Notes: generated by a model not told the origin, from the sequence alone. A stretch of DNA of 64,000 nucleotides from Cryoendolithus antarcticus (GCA_002077065.1 NAJO01000009.1:744001-808000), one strand, 5' to 3'. Numbered from the stretch's first letter, positions 1 through 11,656 are shown. Made by a program: numbers and translations.

Positions 1-450
1 TATGATCGCGGGGAGACGAAGATTACGACGAGCACGTGGCCGCTTTGTGGGGAGGCTGTTGCGAAGTTGCTGAGTCTGCCTATCCTGCCGGAAGGTGCTA
101 GCGATGAGCAGCCAACGCTCTCGCGCTGGCGGAACCAGAGTCTCCGCATCGGCAGCTTCTTCATCAGCCAGAGGGAGATGTTCGACAGTGTGCTGCGCGT
201 TACTGGCACCAAGGAGGAGGACTGGGAAGTGCAGTATGAGGACGTGGGAGAGCGGTATGAGAGGGCGATGAAGGGCGTGCGGGAGGGGAACATGGCGTTA
301 TTTGGGGTCATGTTGTATGCGCGGGTTATGAGGGGGGATGGGGCGTCGGATCTGGAACAGGGGAAGGCGAATGCGGTGTTGGGGCTGGGGGAGGAGAGTC
401 TGGATAAGATGACGAAGGTTGCCGTGGCGATGGCAAAGGAGAAGCAGTAG
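1..450 (+). CDS. NmrA-like / isoflavone-reductase-type NAD(P)-binding oxidoreductase, 3' part
   Basis: The open frame enters from the left edge in frame 1 and runs to a TAG stop, so only the C-terminal 149 residues are present. The text (YDRGETKITTSTWPLCG, then FISQREMFDSVLRVTGT and a C-terminal GLGEESLDKM) resembles the substrate-binding half of fungal NmrA/isoflavone-reductase-like proteins (CipA-like). These are atypical short-chain reductases or redox-sensing regulators. The N-terminal Rossmann motif that would confirm cofactor binding lies outside the window. The next gene is convergent, with 210 bp between the two stops. Family assignment is fairly secure; the reaction is unknown. Confidence 0.7.
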   Translation, partial: YDRGETKITTSTWPLCGEAVAKLLSLPILPEGASDEQPTLSRWRNQSLRIGSFFISQREMFDSVLRVTGTKEEDWEVQYEDVGERYERAMKGVREGNMALFGVMLYARVMRGDGASDLEQGKANAVLGLGEESLDKMTKVAVAMAKEKQ

Positions 451-612
451 AATGGGTGAGCTCACCTAATTTACAAGAGCGTGTTTGCACTGAGCGGCGG
501 GCTCATTAATTCGAGGATCTTATTCGCTCGTACCCTCCGCCCGCGAGGATGCGTAAGCTGCTCAATCATCGTTCTTGTACCCATTCCATCGTCAATTAAC
601 CTGATGTCCTTC

Positions 613-636
613 CCGTGCACACATATGTGTGCACGG
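613..636. repeat. Perfect 24-bp palindrome between two convergent genes
   Basis: A perfect inverted repeat with no spacer: the 12-base half is CCGTGCACACAT and the following 12 bases are its exact reverse complement. It sits between the stop codons of two convergent genes, so it may form a hairpin in either 3' UTR or be a dimeric protein site. No known motif was recognised. Confidence 0.85.
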
Positions 637-660
637 TAGCCCTCACGAAAACATAACAGT

Positions 661-2900
661 CTACTGCTTTCCTAGATCGACCACGGAGTCCATGCCCCTC
701 GAAGCATCTTGTGATATTTCCTGACCAGAGCTTGTCCCAGGCCGGCTATCGGGCGGCGAGTTACTGAAGTCCAGCACCATATCATCCCCGGAATCCTGCC
801 GTCCATTCGCAGTCTGCTCAAGCTTCGAGAACAGACTCGACTTCGCACCCGTACTGGTCTCCACATCCCTCTTCGCAGCCAGCACGGGCGTCCTCGCTGC
901 TGGAGGGGTCCAAAGTCCGGTCAGCGGCGGCGTCCACAAGCCCGTGCTAGTAGGCGTGGAGGAGCCGGAGAGGTGCATGAGTGGTGGCGTGGGTGCGAAG
1001 AGTCCAGGCTGGCCGGCTTCGTGGTCAGTACCTGAGCCAGGAAGCGTGGAGCTCCGCAGCGGCGGTCTCGCCAAGGGCGCTGAGGTTGGCGGAGGCCGGC
1101 GGATGGATCCCAGAGCAGCGCTTTGCGTGCCCATTTTGTAGTCTGGTAGGACCTGCCAAGTGGGGTTCAGAGGCGTGCCGGTGCCGGAGAGAGGGCGGTA
1201 GGTGGATTGGTTCGGAGTGATGGACCGGCTGGTGGGAAGAGAGGAGAGACGAGCTGGGCTTGCGCCAGAGCGGAGGTGATCTGTAGAGGCTGTGATTTGC
1301 ATTTGGTAGTAAGGGGCGAGGGAGGCTTCGAGGCTGTTCCGGCGCGGGACGGATGCTGGGGTGTCGAAGGAGGGAGGTTGTGGGGAGTGACGAGGTGTAG
1401 CAGTCGGAGAGTGTGTCATGGGCGATGGTAGTGCAGTCGTAGATATGGGCATCGGCGGCGCATCCTGTCTCAGAATCGCCATGGTCAAGCTGGAGGTCGC
1501 TACATCGATCAGGACCGGCTGTCCCGTGAGCGCTCCGATCAGTGCGTTGCAGCCAGCGCCGTGAGTGACAAGAACCACGACTAAGTCCTCCTGCTGCTCC
1601 GCCTCCACGTCCTCCTCCTGCCCCTCGACCTGCTCGAGACCAAGAGCATCCTCAGCACGAGCATCTGCTTCGTGCTTGCCGTACCATCGTACCATGCTGT
1701 TCAGCCCACGGCGAAATCGCTTGTGCATGGCACTCCACTCCTCGCCGAGCTCAGCGCCATCACCCCAATCCTGTGGTACACGTGAGGAATCCCACTGATA
1801 GTCGACATTGACAGTAGCGGCGCGTGCGTGTGCGAGATAGCCGCGCGGAATGTGATCGGATCCTGAGACCGCATACGCTGGAGTCGGCGGCACATAAACG
1901 CCAGGTCCCTGTTTCTGCTTTGGTAGCGTCGACGTCAAAGGTTGTAGTACGTGCCCTGGCCGGAACGGGCTTCGGCGGTCAGCAAAATCAGTGCTTTTAT
2001 AGCTGGTATAGCTGCTCGCTCGATCACGTCGAGGTCTTGGCGCAGGTAGGGAATCGCGAACATCACTCCAGTCATCTATCAGGCTCTCGCGACTTTTGTT
2101 CCTCACCATGCCTCCCCATAGATTGCCCGAAGTGCCTTTGCTTGCATTGCTCGGTGTAAAGACATCGAGCGCTTCATTCTGCATGAGCTCCGCCTTTGCT
2201 CCCGCTACCATCATGTTACTCGGCGGAGGCGGAGTGATATAGTCGAAGTACTGCGGGTTCATCCACTCGCCCAAAAAGGCGTCTACCCGCAGTTTCGATT
2301 TGCGATGAGGTGGGCTTGATCCTGGCGACTCTGATGCTTTGATGAGATCTGTTTTCGGCTCCACAATGGGTGTCAAGACGATGCTTGGTGGCGTAGACTT
2401 TCTCGTTGCCTCCATGGCACGCATCTTAGGCGATGCGGAGTGCATACTGCTCGCTGCTCGAGGATGCCCGTTGCTACCACCGCCATCCGCCACCGCACTC
2501 ACGGGCTCACTTACCGGCTCAAACTGCGCCATGCCAGCTGAGATCGCCACGCTGGTCTGCAAACATCTCAAGAATGGCGAGCTGTGAATGACAACCTTGT
2601 GCGTCCTCCTTTTGCGCTTCCTGCTGCCATTGCTGATACCTTCTGTGCCATCACCACTCAGGCCATTGTCCTCTTGCTCGCGCGCATGGAGAAGACTGGC
2701 AATCCGCACGCCTAGGGCTCGGCTCTGGTTCCACCCGGCATATGTGAGCGGAGGATCATAAGGTGTAGGTGTAGATAAGATCCAGTCTTTGTCGGCAGCA
2801 TCGAGGCGAGCGCCATGTCTGCTGCTGTCAGTTTGCCTCACGGATGACAAGTGAGATTTCCCTACCTTGCTATGATGACCACGGCCGGCGGTTGCGCCAT
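661..2900 (-). CDS. Histidine-phosphatase (phosphoglycerate mutase-like) superfamily protein
   Basis: Two exons, 2866-2900 and 661-2818, separated by a 47-nt intron. The join restores the catalytic RHG motif: the first exon ends ...VIIA plus AG, the second begins A-CAT-GGC, giving ARHGARLD. This is strong evidence for the start at 2900, since the long uninterrupted frame alone begins downstream of the catalytic histidine. The protein is 730 aa. The phosphatase core is split: RHG near residue 12, RSSPFLRCLQT-like text near 80, and the second catalytic histidine in VTHGAGCNAL near 420. A Ser/Pro-rich low-complexity tail of about 280 residues follows. It is much longer than a simple phosphoglycerate mutase and resembles fungal regulatory members of the superfamily. 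Substrate unknown. Confidence 0.85.
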
Positions 2901-3480
2901 GGTACTGAAGCTATGCTGTAGTATCGTCCTGGCTTCTTCAGTTGGCCAGGATGGTGCCCCGTCGCTCTATCTATAACATCCTCTTTGACGGTTGTCTGAA
3001 ATGCAGTTTGCGTTGCCTACTTTTGTTTGCGATGGAAGGATCTGTAGAAGTCAAGAGGCGTTCCTTCCACGTGCGAGAAAGTCTGGCTGTCGCGAGCTTG
3101 GTGGGGAACGCAGGGTCCGCAGATAACTCCGAATGATGCAGTTAATCTCCGACACGAAGGGAATGACTTCGATTGACTGGAGTATGTGGAATTAGGTGAA
3201 TCGCCAATGTTGGCAGTTTGTACAAAGTGTACGACCTAAAATGCGAGGGAGGAGCTCCACGAGCAAGCTAAGACAGATCACGAGCTGGGAAAACGAGTCC
3301 CGGTAGACTTTGCCATAGAAGCATTTGAACTCTCGCCCCTCGCGCTTACAGATTCCCGAAGCATGGCAGAAGAAGCTTAAAATGAGCTCGAAACCTTGCT
3401 CCCGCCTTGTCGAGTGGGCTGTCTCTCTCTGGAACGAGGTAAGAAGTATCAATTCCATATAGCCGCTACAAGAGCATTGC
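2901..3480. other. Intergenic, no supported gene
   Basis: Upstream region of the phosphatase gene and downstream region of the MRJP-like gene. Short open frames on both strands show no family resemblance or splice context. Nothing supported. Confidence 0.6.
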
Positions 3481-4651
3481 CTACGCGTGATCTACCGGCG
3501 ACGGCCCACTCCTAATATCAACAGTAAACACATACAACGGCTTCACCACAAGACTCGTCCCGTTGTTGAACGGCGTGCCACGGTTCAGCTGTGCAGCCGG
3601 CATCCAAAGCCTTTCTTGCGAGTCAACCCACATCGCATCCACCCAGAGCAGCCTCTCGTCATGCAGGAAGACGCTCCTTGTGCCATTCGGCGCAATGATC
3701 TCGATGTTCTGTCGATCGGTGTCGCTAACGTAGATGTTGCCTGCTGCATCGATCGCCGTGCCGCCGGTTGATGGCGTGAGGGCGAAGGGCTCACGATATT
3801 GCGAGAGGATGCTGGCCAGAGAAGCATTGTGAAAAGCGGCGTTCAGGTAACAGGTTTCGATACGATAGAGCTGCCCGCTCGCAGGCTGGTAGTAAAGCCA
3901 CTTCGCATCGGGGCTCACTTCCAGTTGATCTGCGTAAAGGTATTGAAAGTTCCCGTTCGAGCCGTGCAGCAGTCGGCCTTCGGCTGAGACTGGGAACGTG
4001 GCGGAGGTTGACATGTCGTTTTCGAGAAAGCGGCGTGCCTCCCCTGTGTGGAGATCAAGGACTATCAGGGCGGGAACGCCCGCGTCTGTGAGGTAGGCCA
4101 GGTTGGCCGCAGGGTTGAAGCGGACATCATCTAGAAGACTGGCCGAGAGGATTACAGTCCCCAGAGGATAGGTGTGAGAGACTGTGTTGGTGGTGAGGTT
4201 CACTACTACGAGCTTTGGGCCTGCAGGCAAGATCACTGGAGCACCGAAGGCTGGGCTAAGGAAAATTTGTCAGGTCTTGTATCTTTCCGCAGTCTGGACG
4301 GTTATGGGAGACTTACGATCCCACGTCTACGAGCCAAAGCTGACCATCCGGTCCAATCCTTTGGCTGTTGATTCGAACAAGATGCGTTGCTGGGTCCTTG
4401 CTCACGTTATACGAGTTCCATTCAAGATCTGGGTAGGGTACGGCGGTCTCGTTGACCCACTCCACCACCGTCGGACCTTTGGAGCCGTCGACTCGCGCAT
4501 AAAGCAGGAACAGTCGACCCTCGGGAGTGGTGCTAACACCATTGATAGGAATATCTGTAGTGAGCGCGATCTGGGCTCTAGGGTCTTGCTGCGCGATCGC
4601 AACGCCTGGTAAGCAGAGTAGGCTGAGCAGGGGGAGCATTGGGAGGAGCAT
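3481..4651 (-). CDS. Secreted major royal jelly protein / yellow-related protein
   Basis: Two exons, 4317-4651 and 3481-4255, with a 61-nt intron (GTAAGT...TTAG); the join reads DVGSPAFGAPVILPAGPK. The protein is 369 aa. It begins with a clear signal peptide (MLLPMLPLLSLLCLPG, then AIAQQ), so it is probably secreted. The body has the MRJP/yellow beta-propeller pattern: GRLFLLYARVDG, LWLVDVGS, LAYLTDAG, GTAIDAAGNIYVSD and a final ERLWMPAAQLNRG. Several N-x-S/T sites suggest glycosylation. Fungal members are mostly uncharacterised; some bacterial and fungal relatives are lactonase-like or quinone-related. It is divergent from the cyclase-family gene, with 644 bp between starts. Confidence 0.85.
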
Positions 4652-5295
4652 GGCAAAGACTCCTTAGAAGGAACGAAGCGATGTAAAAGGCGACGAGAGC
4701 TGACCCGACTGAGTCTCAGTGAACAGTACTCTGAAGGCTTATACACTTACTTTGAGTGACGTAGTATACTTTGCCGATTATGGCCAAGATGGTTCGCTGG
4801 TGAGGAGGAGCATTGCGTGCGTGCGGAGAACCATCCCCACGCTAGCAGCGCGCCACGAGCGTAGTGCGGACGCTGGGATGATTGCTTATAACTAGACTAT
4901 CCTTTGTGAATTGCCTGTAGCAATACGGTGTGATGGTGCCCATTGGTGAAGTGGCATTGGGTAGATTAGAGCGTGGTGGCAGCGATTGAATTCCTTCATG
5001 GGCTGAGTCAGCTGCCCTCATGCTTGGGCAACTTTCCAGCCTCTGTGCATTGATACTGGCCCTCCCACCTCAATCAGGCAGACCGCATTGTCTCCCTCGG
5101 ATCACAGCGTCAATAGTATGTCAGCATACCTTCGTAGCTACTTGGCCCTCATTGCTGCTCCCATGACGCTGCATTGCAGCTGAGGGGTAGTAGTGCGAAG
5201 GTAGCTAGACCTGACCTCGGGCATGCGTAAGTGTAAATGTTGACGAAGGTAGGTACGCTTTCTATTGTTTCATTACTACGTCGATAGCCAGCAAG
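4652..5295. promoter_or_regulatory. Divergent promoter region with a bZIP-type site
   Basis: The region lies between the starts of the MRJP-like gene (leftward) and the cyclase-family gene (rightward). It holds GCTGAGTCAGC at 5002-5012, an extended palindromic AP-1/Gcn4-type core (TGAGTCA flanked by GC on both sides). No gene is seen. Function as a shared promoter is inferred from gene orientation only. Confidence 0.4.
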
Positions 5296-6402
5296 ATGTC
5301 AGAGGGTAAAGAGCGCACCGTGCTCCAGAAAGCCGGTGACCGGCTCTCCTCCATAACCTCCACCCTCACAGGCACACCAACGCACCAATTCCCCAACTTC
5401 GATCAACTCCCTCGCGTCGAAGGCCAACCCCAAGGCAGCCTCTGGGGCTACTTCGATACACCCTCGAAGCACGACGAGATCGGCACCCTCAACCTCCTTA
5501 CCCACGATGTAGTCCGGCGCAGCAGTAGCGAGATCCGCACGGGCGAGCACGTCCAGCTGGACTGGTGTCTTGAGAATGTGCAGTTCCCTGGTTTCAATCG
5601 TAAGCAGTTTGAGCAGAAGATCGTGGACATGGCGCCGCTGGGATTCGCGAGTCTGGACGATGAGCTGCATATTAATACGCAGTCGGGCAGTCAGTGGGAT
5701 AGCTTGAAGCATTTTGCGCATCAGAAGAGTCGGATGTACTATAATGGGTTGTCGCATGAGGAGGCGACGAAGACGGTGACGAACGGGATTCACAATTGGT
5801 GCGAGAGGGGTGGAATTGTAGGGAGAGGTGTATTGGTCGATTGGCTAAGTTGGTATGAGAAGAAGCACGGCGATCCTCCATCAGCTGTCTCGCGACACGA
5901 GATCCCAGTCTCTGAGCTTGACGAGGTCTTGAAGTATCAGGGCACGACTCCACGACCAGGCGACATCCTCATGGTCCGCTCCGGCTATGTGCGGTGGCAC
6001 AACTTTGCATCGCCGGAGGAGAGGAAGAAGGGCACGCGAGACAATAGCGTTGCTATTGGTGTCGCGAACAACGAGACTACGGTTCGCTGGCTCTATGACC
6101 ATCATTTCGCAGCTGTTGCGGGCGACACAGTTGCGTTCGAGGCTTGGCCGCCACCATTGCATGAGGGAGGATGGTGCGTTGAACTTCGTTCTCTATCGAC
6201 CTAGATTGTTGCTGACAGTAGTAGGTGCCTTCACGAATGGTTGTTGACCCAATGGGGCACGCCGATTGGGGAGATGTGGGATCTTGAGTCATTGAGCAAG
6301 GTCTGTGAGCGCGAGGGCAGGTGGTCTTTCTTCTTGACGAGCGCGCCGCTGCATGTCAAGGGTGGGATTGGAAGCCCCCCAGGTGCCATTGCTATCTTCT
6401 AG
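5296..6402 (+). CDS. Cyclase-family (PF04199-type) metal-dependent hydrolase-like protein
   Basis: Two exons, 5296-6173 and 6225-6402, with a 51-nt intron; the join reads HEGGWCLHEWLLTQWG. The protein is 351 aa, the normal size for this fungal family. It is related to arylformamidase/kynurenine formamidase-like cyclases. Recognisable blocks are LWGYFDTPSKHDEIGTLN, NTQSGSQWDSLKHF, PGDILMVRSGYVRWH, AVAGDTVAFEAWPPP and a terminal GGIGSPPGAIAIF. In the canonical family the metal site is HxGTHxD...H; here the first histidine and the TH pair are replaced (NTQSGSQWD...H), leaving the Asp and a downstream His. Substrate is unknown and tryptophan metabolism should not be assumed. No signal peptide is visible. 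Confidence 0.88.
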
Positions 6403-6923
6403 ACCCCCTGATGTCTGAAAGGCACTTCTTCGTCTGAGTCAGGCATCATCTGGCCAACCGCCGGATCACCTCCAATCTGTTAAGCTTGTATGACATAGTC
6501 TTATGGCCAATGTGGTGCACCACCGTGATCACACCTTCGCAGATCTTGTAGCGCGTGCATGGCGATGATCGTGCTTCTTCACCTCTATGCTCAGCCATCA
6601 TCGCCGTAATCGGCCGTCTTTGTGCCGAATTCCGGACAACGACATCGCTCTCAAGCTTTCAACGCACCGCACTCCAACATGCACCTAAGGTGTTTTGCCG
6701 CAGGGCTCCACCCGCAACTATGCATTGCAACCTCATATCACAGTCATCGTGCTGTAGGAGACGGAATTCTTCACTTCACATCATTTTGCCTACGTGTATG
6801 ACTGGTAGGCTGCTTGGCATCGAGTACATCTCTCGTACAGTTCGTCCCTGACTTGCGTTCGCATGGTCTGCTGCATGTTAGCACTCCCATATCGTAACTA
6901 GGATTGAGAAGATTTGTTGCTGA
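6403..6923. other. Intergenic, no supported gene
   Basis: Between tandem rightward genes. One TGAGTCA at 6435-6441 is present but is expected by chance at this length. A 98-codon open frame at 6555-6851 has no recognisable content. Confidence 0.6.
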
Positions 6924-8677
6924 ATGGCAGCTCTACGCCCCTTGACATGGCTCTACAATGAGAGCGGCCTAGATGCCGTCCGGCTGACTGGACGCGATGC
7001 TGTAGGCATCCTGACTTTGTCTCAAATCGTGTTTTGAAACTGACGGATCTTCCAGATACTCATCATCTTCGCTCGGTATGTCTCAAAGCCCTGTCCAATC
7101 GACAGCGTCCGGCAGATTGGAGTACGCACTCGAAAAACATCGATCATTGACATTCGACGTAGGAGCTTCCGTATGATAAGCTTTGGAGCCACTCAGGTCA
7201 TCCTAGGTACGCACGAAACTAGAGTCTGGCAACGCGACTTCTCTAACTTCCATTTCTTCAGCCCTCTTCTTCGCTGAACTTGGGTACTCAGACTCGCGAA
7301 TCGGTCTGTTCTTCACCCTGACTTTGGGCGGCGATGTCATCGTCGGAATACTTCTCACACTCGTTGCTGATCGACTTGGTCGACGGCGAGTGCTCTGGAT
7401 GGGGTCTGCTCTGATGATTGCGAGTGGTCTCGTCTTCGCGTATTGCGAGAACTTCTGGCTCCTCCTCGTTGCAGCCATTGTTGGTATGTGTGCAACCCTG
7501 AGATGCGATGTCGGCGATACAATGAGCTCTGCTGACGAGGAAAGGCGTTGTATCGACCATGGGGGGTGACTTTGGTCCCTTTCGCGCAATCGAAGAGAGC
7601 ATCCTGTCGCAACTGACCACGCCTCAAACGAGACCGGACGTTCTCGCTTGGTATGTCACGATTTCGACGTGGGGCTCTAGCGTTGGAAGTGAGATTTCTG
7701 GACGCACCGTACAAGCGCTGTCCGTGCAAAGGGAATGGTCTCTGGTCAACTCCTACCACATCTTGTTCCTCGGCTACGCCATCATGGGTCTCGTGAACGC
7801 AGGAATGATGCTTCTGCTCAGTGCTGCATGCGAAGTTGACGCTGCGCCTTCAGCATATAAGGAAGTCGCTCAGGCAGATGAAGCAGACGACGACAGCGGG
7901 ATTGAGCTCGATGACCACAACTTACCACCCGAAACACCGCACAAGCGTACTCCGTCCGCATTGCCTCTCCCGACAAACGAAGGTTCATGGCTCAGCAAGT
8001 GGTTCTCGGCGATCTCCGGACCTACCCGGAGCATCATGTATAGACTCTGGTTTCTCCTGGCAGCAGACAGCGTGGCAGATGGTATGGTGCCATACACCTA
8101 CTGCAACTACTTCCTCGACCAGAACTCGCATCCTTCAAAGTCGACTCTTGGTGACATCACCTCAATCAGCTACTTGCTCGCAGCAATGTCGAGCGTCTTC
8201 GCAGGCCCGCTATCTCGACGCATTGGCTTGATCAACACGATGGTCTTCACGCACGTCCCCTCGTCAGCGGCTGTACTGCTGTTTGGTCTCTCTTCGACGC
8301 TTTGGATCAATGTTGTGCTGCTCTTCATTCGCGCCGGACTGAATAACATGGATCAAGCACCTCGTGCAGCGTTCATCGCGGCTGTCGTCAAGCCTGAGGA
8401 GCGCACAGCGGTGATGGGCATCACCAGCACGATACGTACGATGGCTGCGATGATCGGGCCCTCTATCACCGGACTGCTGGCATCAGGAGATCGATTTTGG
8501 CTGGCGTTCACCGTTGCAGGTGCCTTGAGGCTGGCGTATGACTTTGGGTTGTATGCGATGTTTGTCAACATGAAGTTGCATACGCACGAGCAGACACCCG
8601 CCAGTGCTGAGGTAACGGCAGAGAGAAGGGTGAGTATGGAAGATGAAGAAAGCCGGGTAAGCATTACTCACGTATAG
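6924..8677 (+). CDS. Major facilitator superfamily transporter with micro-exons
   Basis: Five exons are needed: 6924-7001, 7056-7075, 7163-7206, 7262-7483 and 7545-8677. Phases close exactly (1497 nt, 498 aa). The join gives LYNESGLDAVRLTGRDA, then ILIIFARSFRMISFGATQVILALFF without a break, matching the N-terminus of a fungal MFS family. Landmarks are VADRLGRRR (MFS motif A, loop 2-3), GGDFGPFRAIEES after TM4 and NNMDQAPRAAF later. An acidic, probably cytosolic linker (about residues 215-270: DDDSGIELDD) joins the two six-helix halves. Exons 2 and 3 are only 20 and 44 nt, so single-frame gene finding loses the N-terminus. Substrate is unknown; the family is found in bacteria and fungi. Plasma or organelle membrane is not decidable. 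Confidence 0.85.
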
Positions 8678-9591
8678 ACTTTATGATAAAGTGTACTTCT
8701 TGTACAGAAGTCCGCGATCACTGCTACTGCAGATCTGATGCTTCTCACACTACAGAATCTCCAAACGCTAGGATTATGGTGCTGCGGAGTGCTTCCATAA
8801 CCTGAAACTAGACATGGGTGGAGGTGCCCTCTGGTGAAGTGTTTGACTCAATGGGACCACTCCACCTAACTAAGTAGGCGGTCAAGCTTGGATGGTAGGA
8901 TCTCGCTATGAGATGCGAGCTAGTGGTCACGGCCTCCAACGCGATATCATCACTGCGAGGATGAGAGTTACTCACTAACAGACATCTACACTTTCTCCTG
9001 GCCGTCACAAGTCTGATCGGACTGAAAACGCATCTCTTAAGTGATACCATCGACAAAGAGGGAATTGGCTTGATCATACATCCCTTAGGCGCCGAGTCTT
9101 GGAATGCTATCGTCACCCCTGGTGACGATGAGCGCTCAACGTCTCGCTGACCAGCATATTAAGTGTGCCGTCTAGCGCCGCTTCGCAAGGCTCCGATACT
9201 TCTTGAGCACCAACTTGGCGGAGGTAGCCAAGCTAGCCCGCAGCTCTTTCATGTCATGACCATACGAGCATCCACTGATATTGGAATGGGGTGAAGCAAA
9301 GAGACAAAGTTTGAGTTACAAAACATCCTAGCATGTTGCGAGGCGAGTGCGGATGGAGGTGGAGTTGTCCAGGGAGGAACGACTTCAAGATGAGCTAGAG
9401 TTTGCTCAGGATAACCGGCGGGACCTGGTTCGTGATAAACATGCATGGGGCTGTCCAAGCGCGGTTGGCAGGCAAGCCAATGACTGGATATCATCCTCCA
9501 TATCGCGTGAGAGCAGATGTGACGTTGTCTGGCGACGGGATGAAGTGGAAATGTCTATTGTTCGCTGTTGCCCAAGGTAAGCTGCAGCCTC
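8678..9591. other. Intergenic between convergent transporter genes
   Basis: Convergent 3' regions. A rightward open stretch at about 9402-9580 has protein-like composition and ends in a good donor (AAG|GTAAGC), but I recognise no family and its continuation would overlap the next gene antisense. Not called. Confidence 0.5.
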
Positions 9592-11656
9592 CTATGCTTT
9601 CACCTCCTTGTTCTCCATCGGACTGGGTATCACTTCGGCATCTGAATCCTCAGCGATACCCTTCTCCGCGTCCTTCACCGCTGGTCCTCCCGTCTCTTTC
9701 TTCCGGATGTCCACCCAGCCCATGCCCCAGGCCGCCATGAAGCCAGCCACAAACAGTCCAGCTGCCAAGTAGAACACTCGATCCACAGCAGTTGAGTACG
9801 CTTTTAGTACACCCGGGATCTGGTCGGCGGGTAATATCGACCGGAAGCCTGTAGCTCCCGCTGCAACTACGGCGTTTGCATTGACGTCCGGTGCGGTCTG
9901 CGGTATCAGAGTTCGCAGAGAATTGGTCAAGATAGTTGCCGATGCTGACAGAGAGATTCCACCGAACAGCATGCCCGAGAACATAATCAGAGAAGTCGCC
10001 AAAGCAGAGTGTGCAGGCGTGAGACCAGATTGGATCGCAATGATGGGCATTTGAAACCCAAAGCCTCTGCCGATTCCGAAGATGATCTGAAAGCCAGCCC
10101 ATTCGCCAGTACTGCTGTTCTCGTTCAAAATGCTGCAGAGACCGAAGCCTATAGCTTGGAGCGTCATGCTGGCAACGGCCCAGAGTATGTAATAACCGGT
10201 GATTTGCACTAGTTTGCCTACCACAACAGCACCGACCAGAGCTGTCAGGATGGAGGGGAGGAGGTAGACGCCTGATAGCGTAGGAGAGGTGTTCAGAGTC
10301 GATTGCCAGTAGATTGGGAGGTAGTAATTGGAGAGAAAGAGGCCGGAGAAGATGGCGCCCATCACGATGCCTGTAATCGTGCGAGTCAGTGCTGGCATCA
10401 TGATACATTCGACTCGATGATGAGAACTCACAGCTCGTCCATACGATTCGCCGACGAACGATTGAGAGAGGGATCAGTGCTTCCTCCCCCTTCCAGTAAT
10501 TATAGATGAACCATACGATGAACATGCCACCGAACCCGCAGAATAGACCGATTATAGTGGCGGATTTCCAAGCGTAGCTGTGCGTACTTCGTCAGTATTA
10601 CCATGTATGAATTGAATGATGCCGGACGTACGCATTTCCACCCCACTCGAGGGCTAGCAGTAGCATAATCACTGCAGGCGCAAACAGCACGAAGCCCGGA
10701 AGATCCAGTCTCTTGTGAAGTTCCTTCACCACCACTCGCGCAGGCGGCTTGGCGAACGCATCGGGCACCTTGCTGAAGGCAATGAGGCCTGCTACTATCG
10801 CGCCCGGCGGTAGATTTATCCAAAAGCACCATCTATTTGGGTCAGCTTCTGTCCAAGTCATGGCAATGGTTGTGTGCTCACCTCCAGCTTGCATATTGAG
10901 TAAGTGCACCCCCAAGAAGTGGGCCCAGAGCGCCTCCAAGCTGTGCAATGCCCTGACATATGCCCATGAGCTGGGGCCGCTTGATAAGAGGCACACTAGC
11001 TGCGATAATCGTGAACGCGCCGTTCTGCAAGCCAGCGGTGCCCATGCCTGCAATGGCCCGGCCGACGATGAACATGTTGGAGGAATTCGCAGCGGCGCAA
11101 ATGAGCGAACCGAGCTCGAAAAGCGCGAAGAACGCTAGGTAGGTCCACTTGTTGCTGAAGCTCACGTAGAGCTTACCGGCTAATGGTTGTAGTACGGCAG
11201 CAGAGAGCTGGTATGCAGCACCATACCAGCCCACATCTGGTAGCGAGTGGAAGTGATTCGTGATTGTTGGTATGGCCTGGACTGAGATCAGCACGTGGAA
11301 CTGCCCTGGCAGCGGCAGGGCTCTGGGGTATTTACTGTCGATATGATCGAAGTATCAAGAAGCACTAAGAAGAAGCTCAGACACAGCGGGATCATCACTG
11401 CCCAGAGCTTCATGCCGGTGACATAGTGACCGTCAGGATCTACAGCCTTGTCCGCTATTGCTGGGACTATCGCGGTTTCGTTTGATTGAACAGGGTCTGC
11501 TAGAGTCGATACCGGACCTATAGGTGATGCTCTAGCGTCTGTTGTTATGGTCTTCTCATCGAATGTGGTATCCAAGTTCCGATCATGGCTCGGCGATGAT
11601 GTCCGCGAAGAAGACATGATTGCGTGACACTTCGATAGGGTGAGTGTCGAAGCCAA
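9592..11656 (-). CDS. MFS drug exporter, DHA2 / 14-TM type
   Basis: Five exons: 11336-11656, 10882-11276, 10632-10832, 10432-10577 and 9592-10370. Introns are 49 to 61 nt and phases close (613 aa). Joins restore LDTSIIST-AIPTITNHF, QYASWR-WCFWINLPPG, GGNA-YAWKSATIIG and WTSC-IVMGAIFSG, all typical of fungal DHA2 efflux pumps. Motif C (GALGPLLGGAL) marks a proton antiporter. The family (GliA, AflT and Tri12 relatives) exports toxins, drugs or metabolites from the plasma membrane. The N-terminal ~85 residues are a hydrophilic tail; a start at the internal Met at 11617 is equally possible. No biosynthetic core gene lies next to it, so a cluster role is not supported. Confidence 0.92.

Noticed and set aside
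8844..8850. Isolated TGACTCA cores, for example here and at 6435-6441
   Set aside because: A 7-base core is expected about eight times by chance in 64 kb; only the extended palindrome at 5002-5012 was kept.
9402..9580. Protein-like stretch (GGTWFVINMHGA...) ending in a good splice donor
   Set aside because: I could not place it in a family, no start exon was evident, and its continuation would run antisense into the DHA2 exporter gene.
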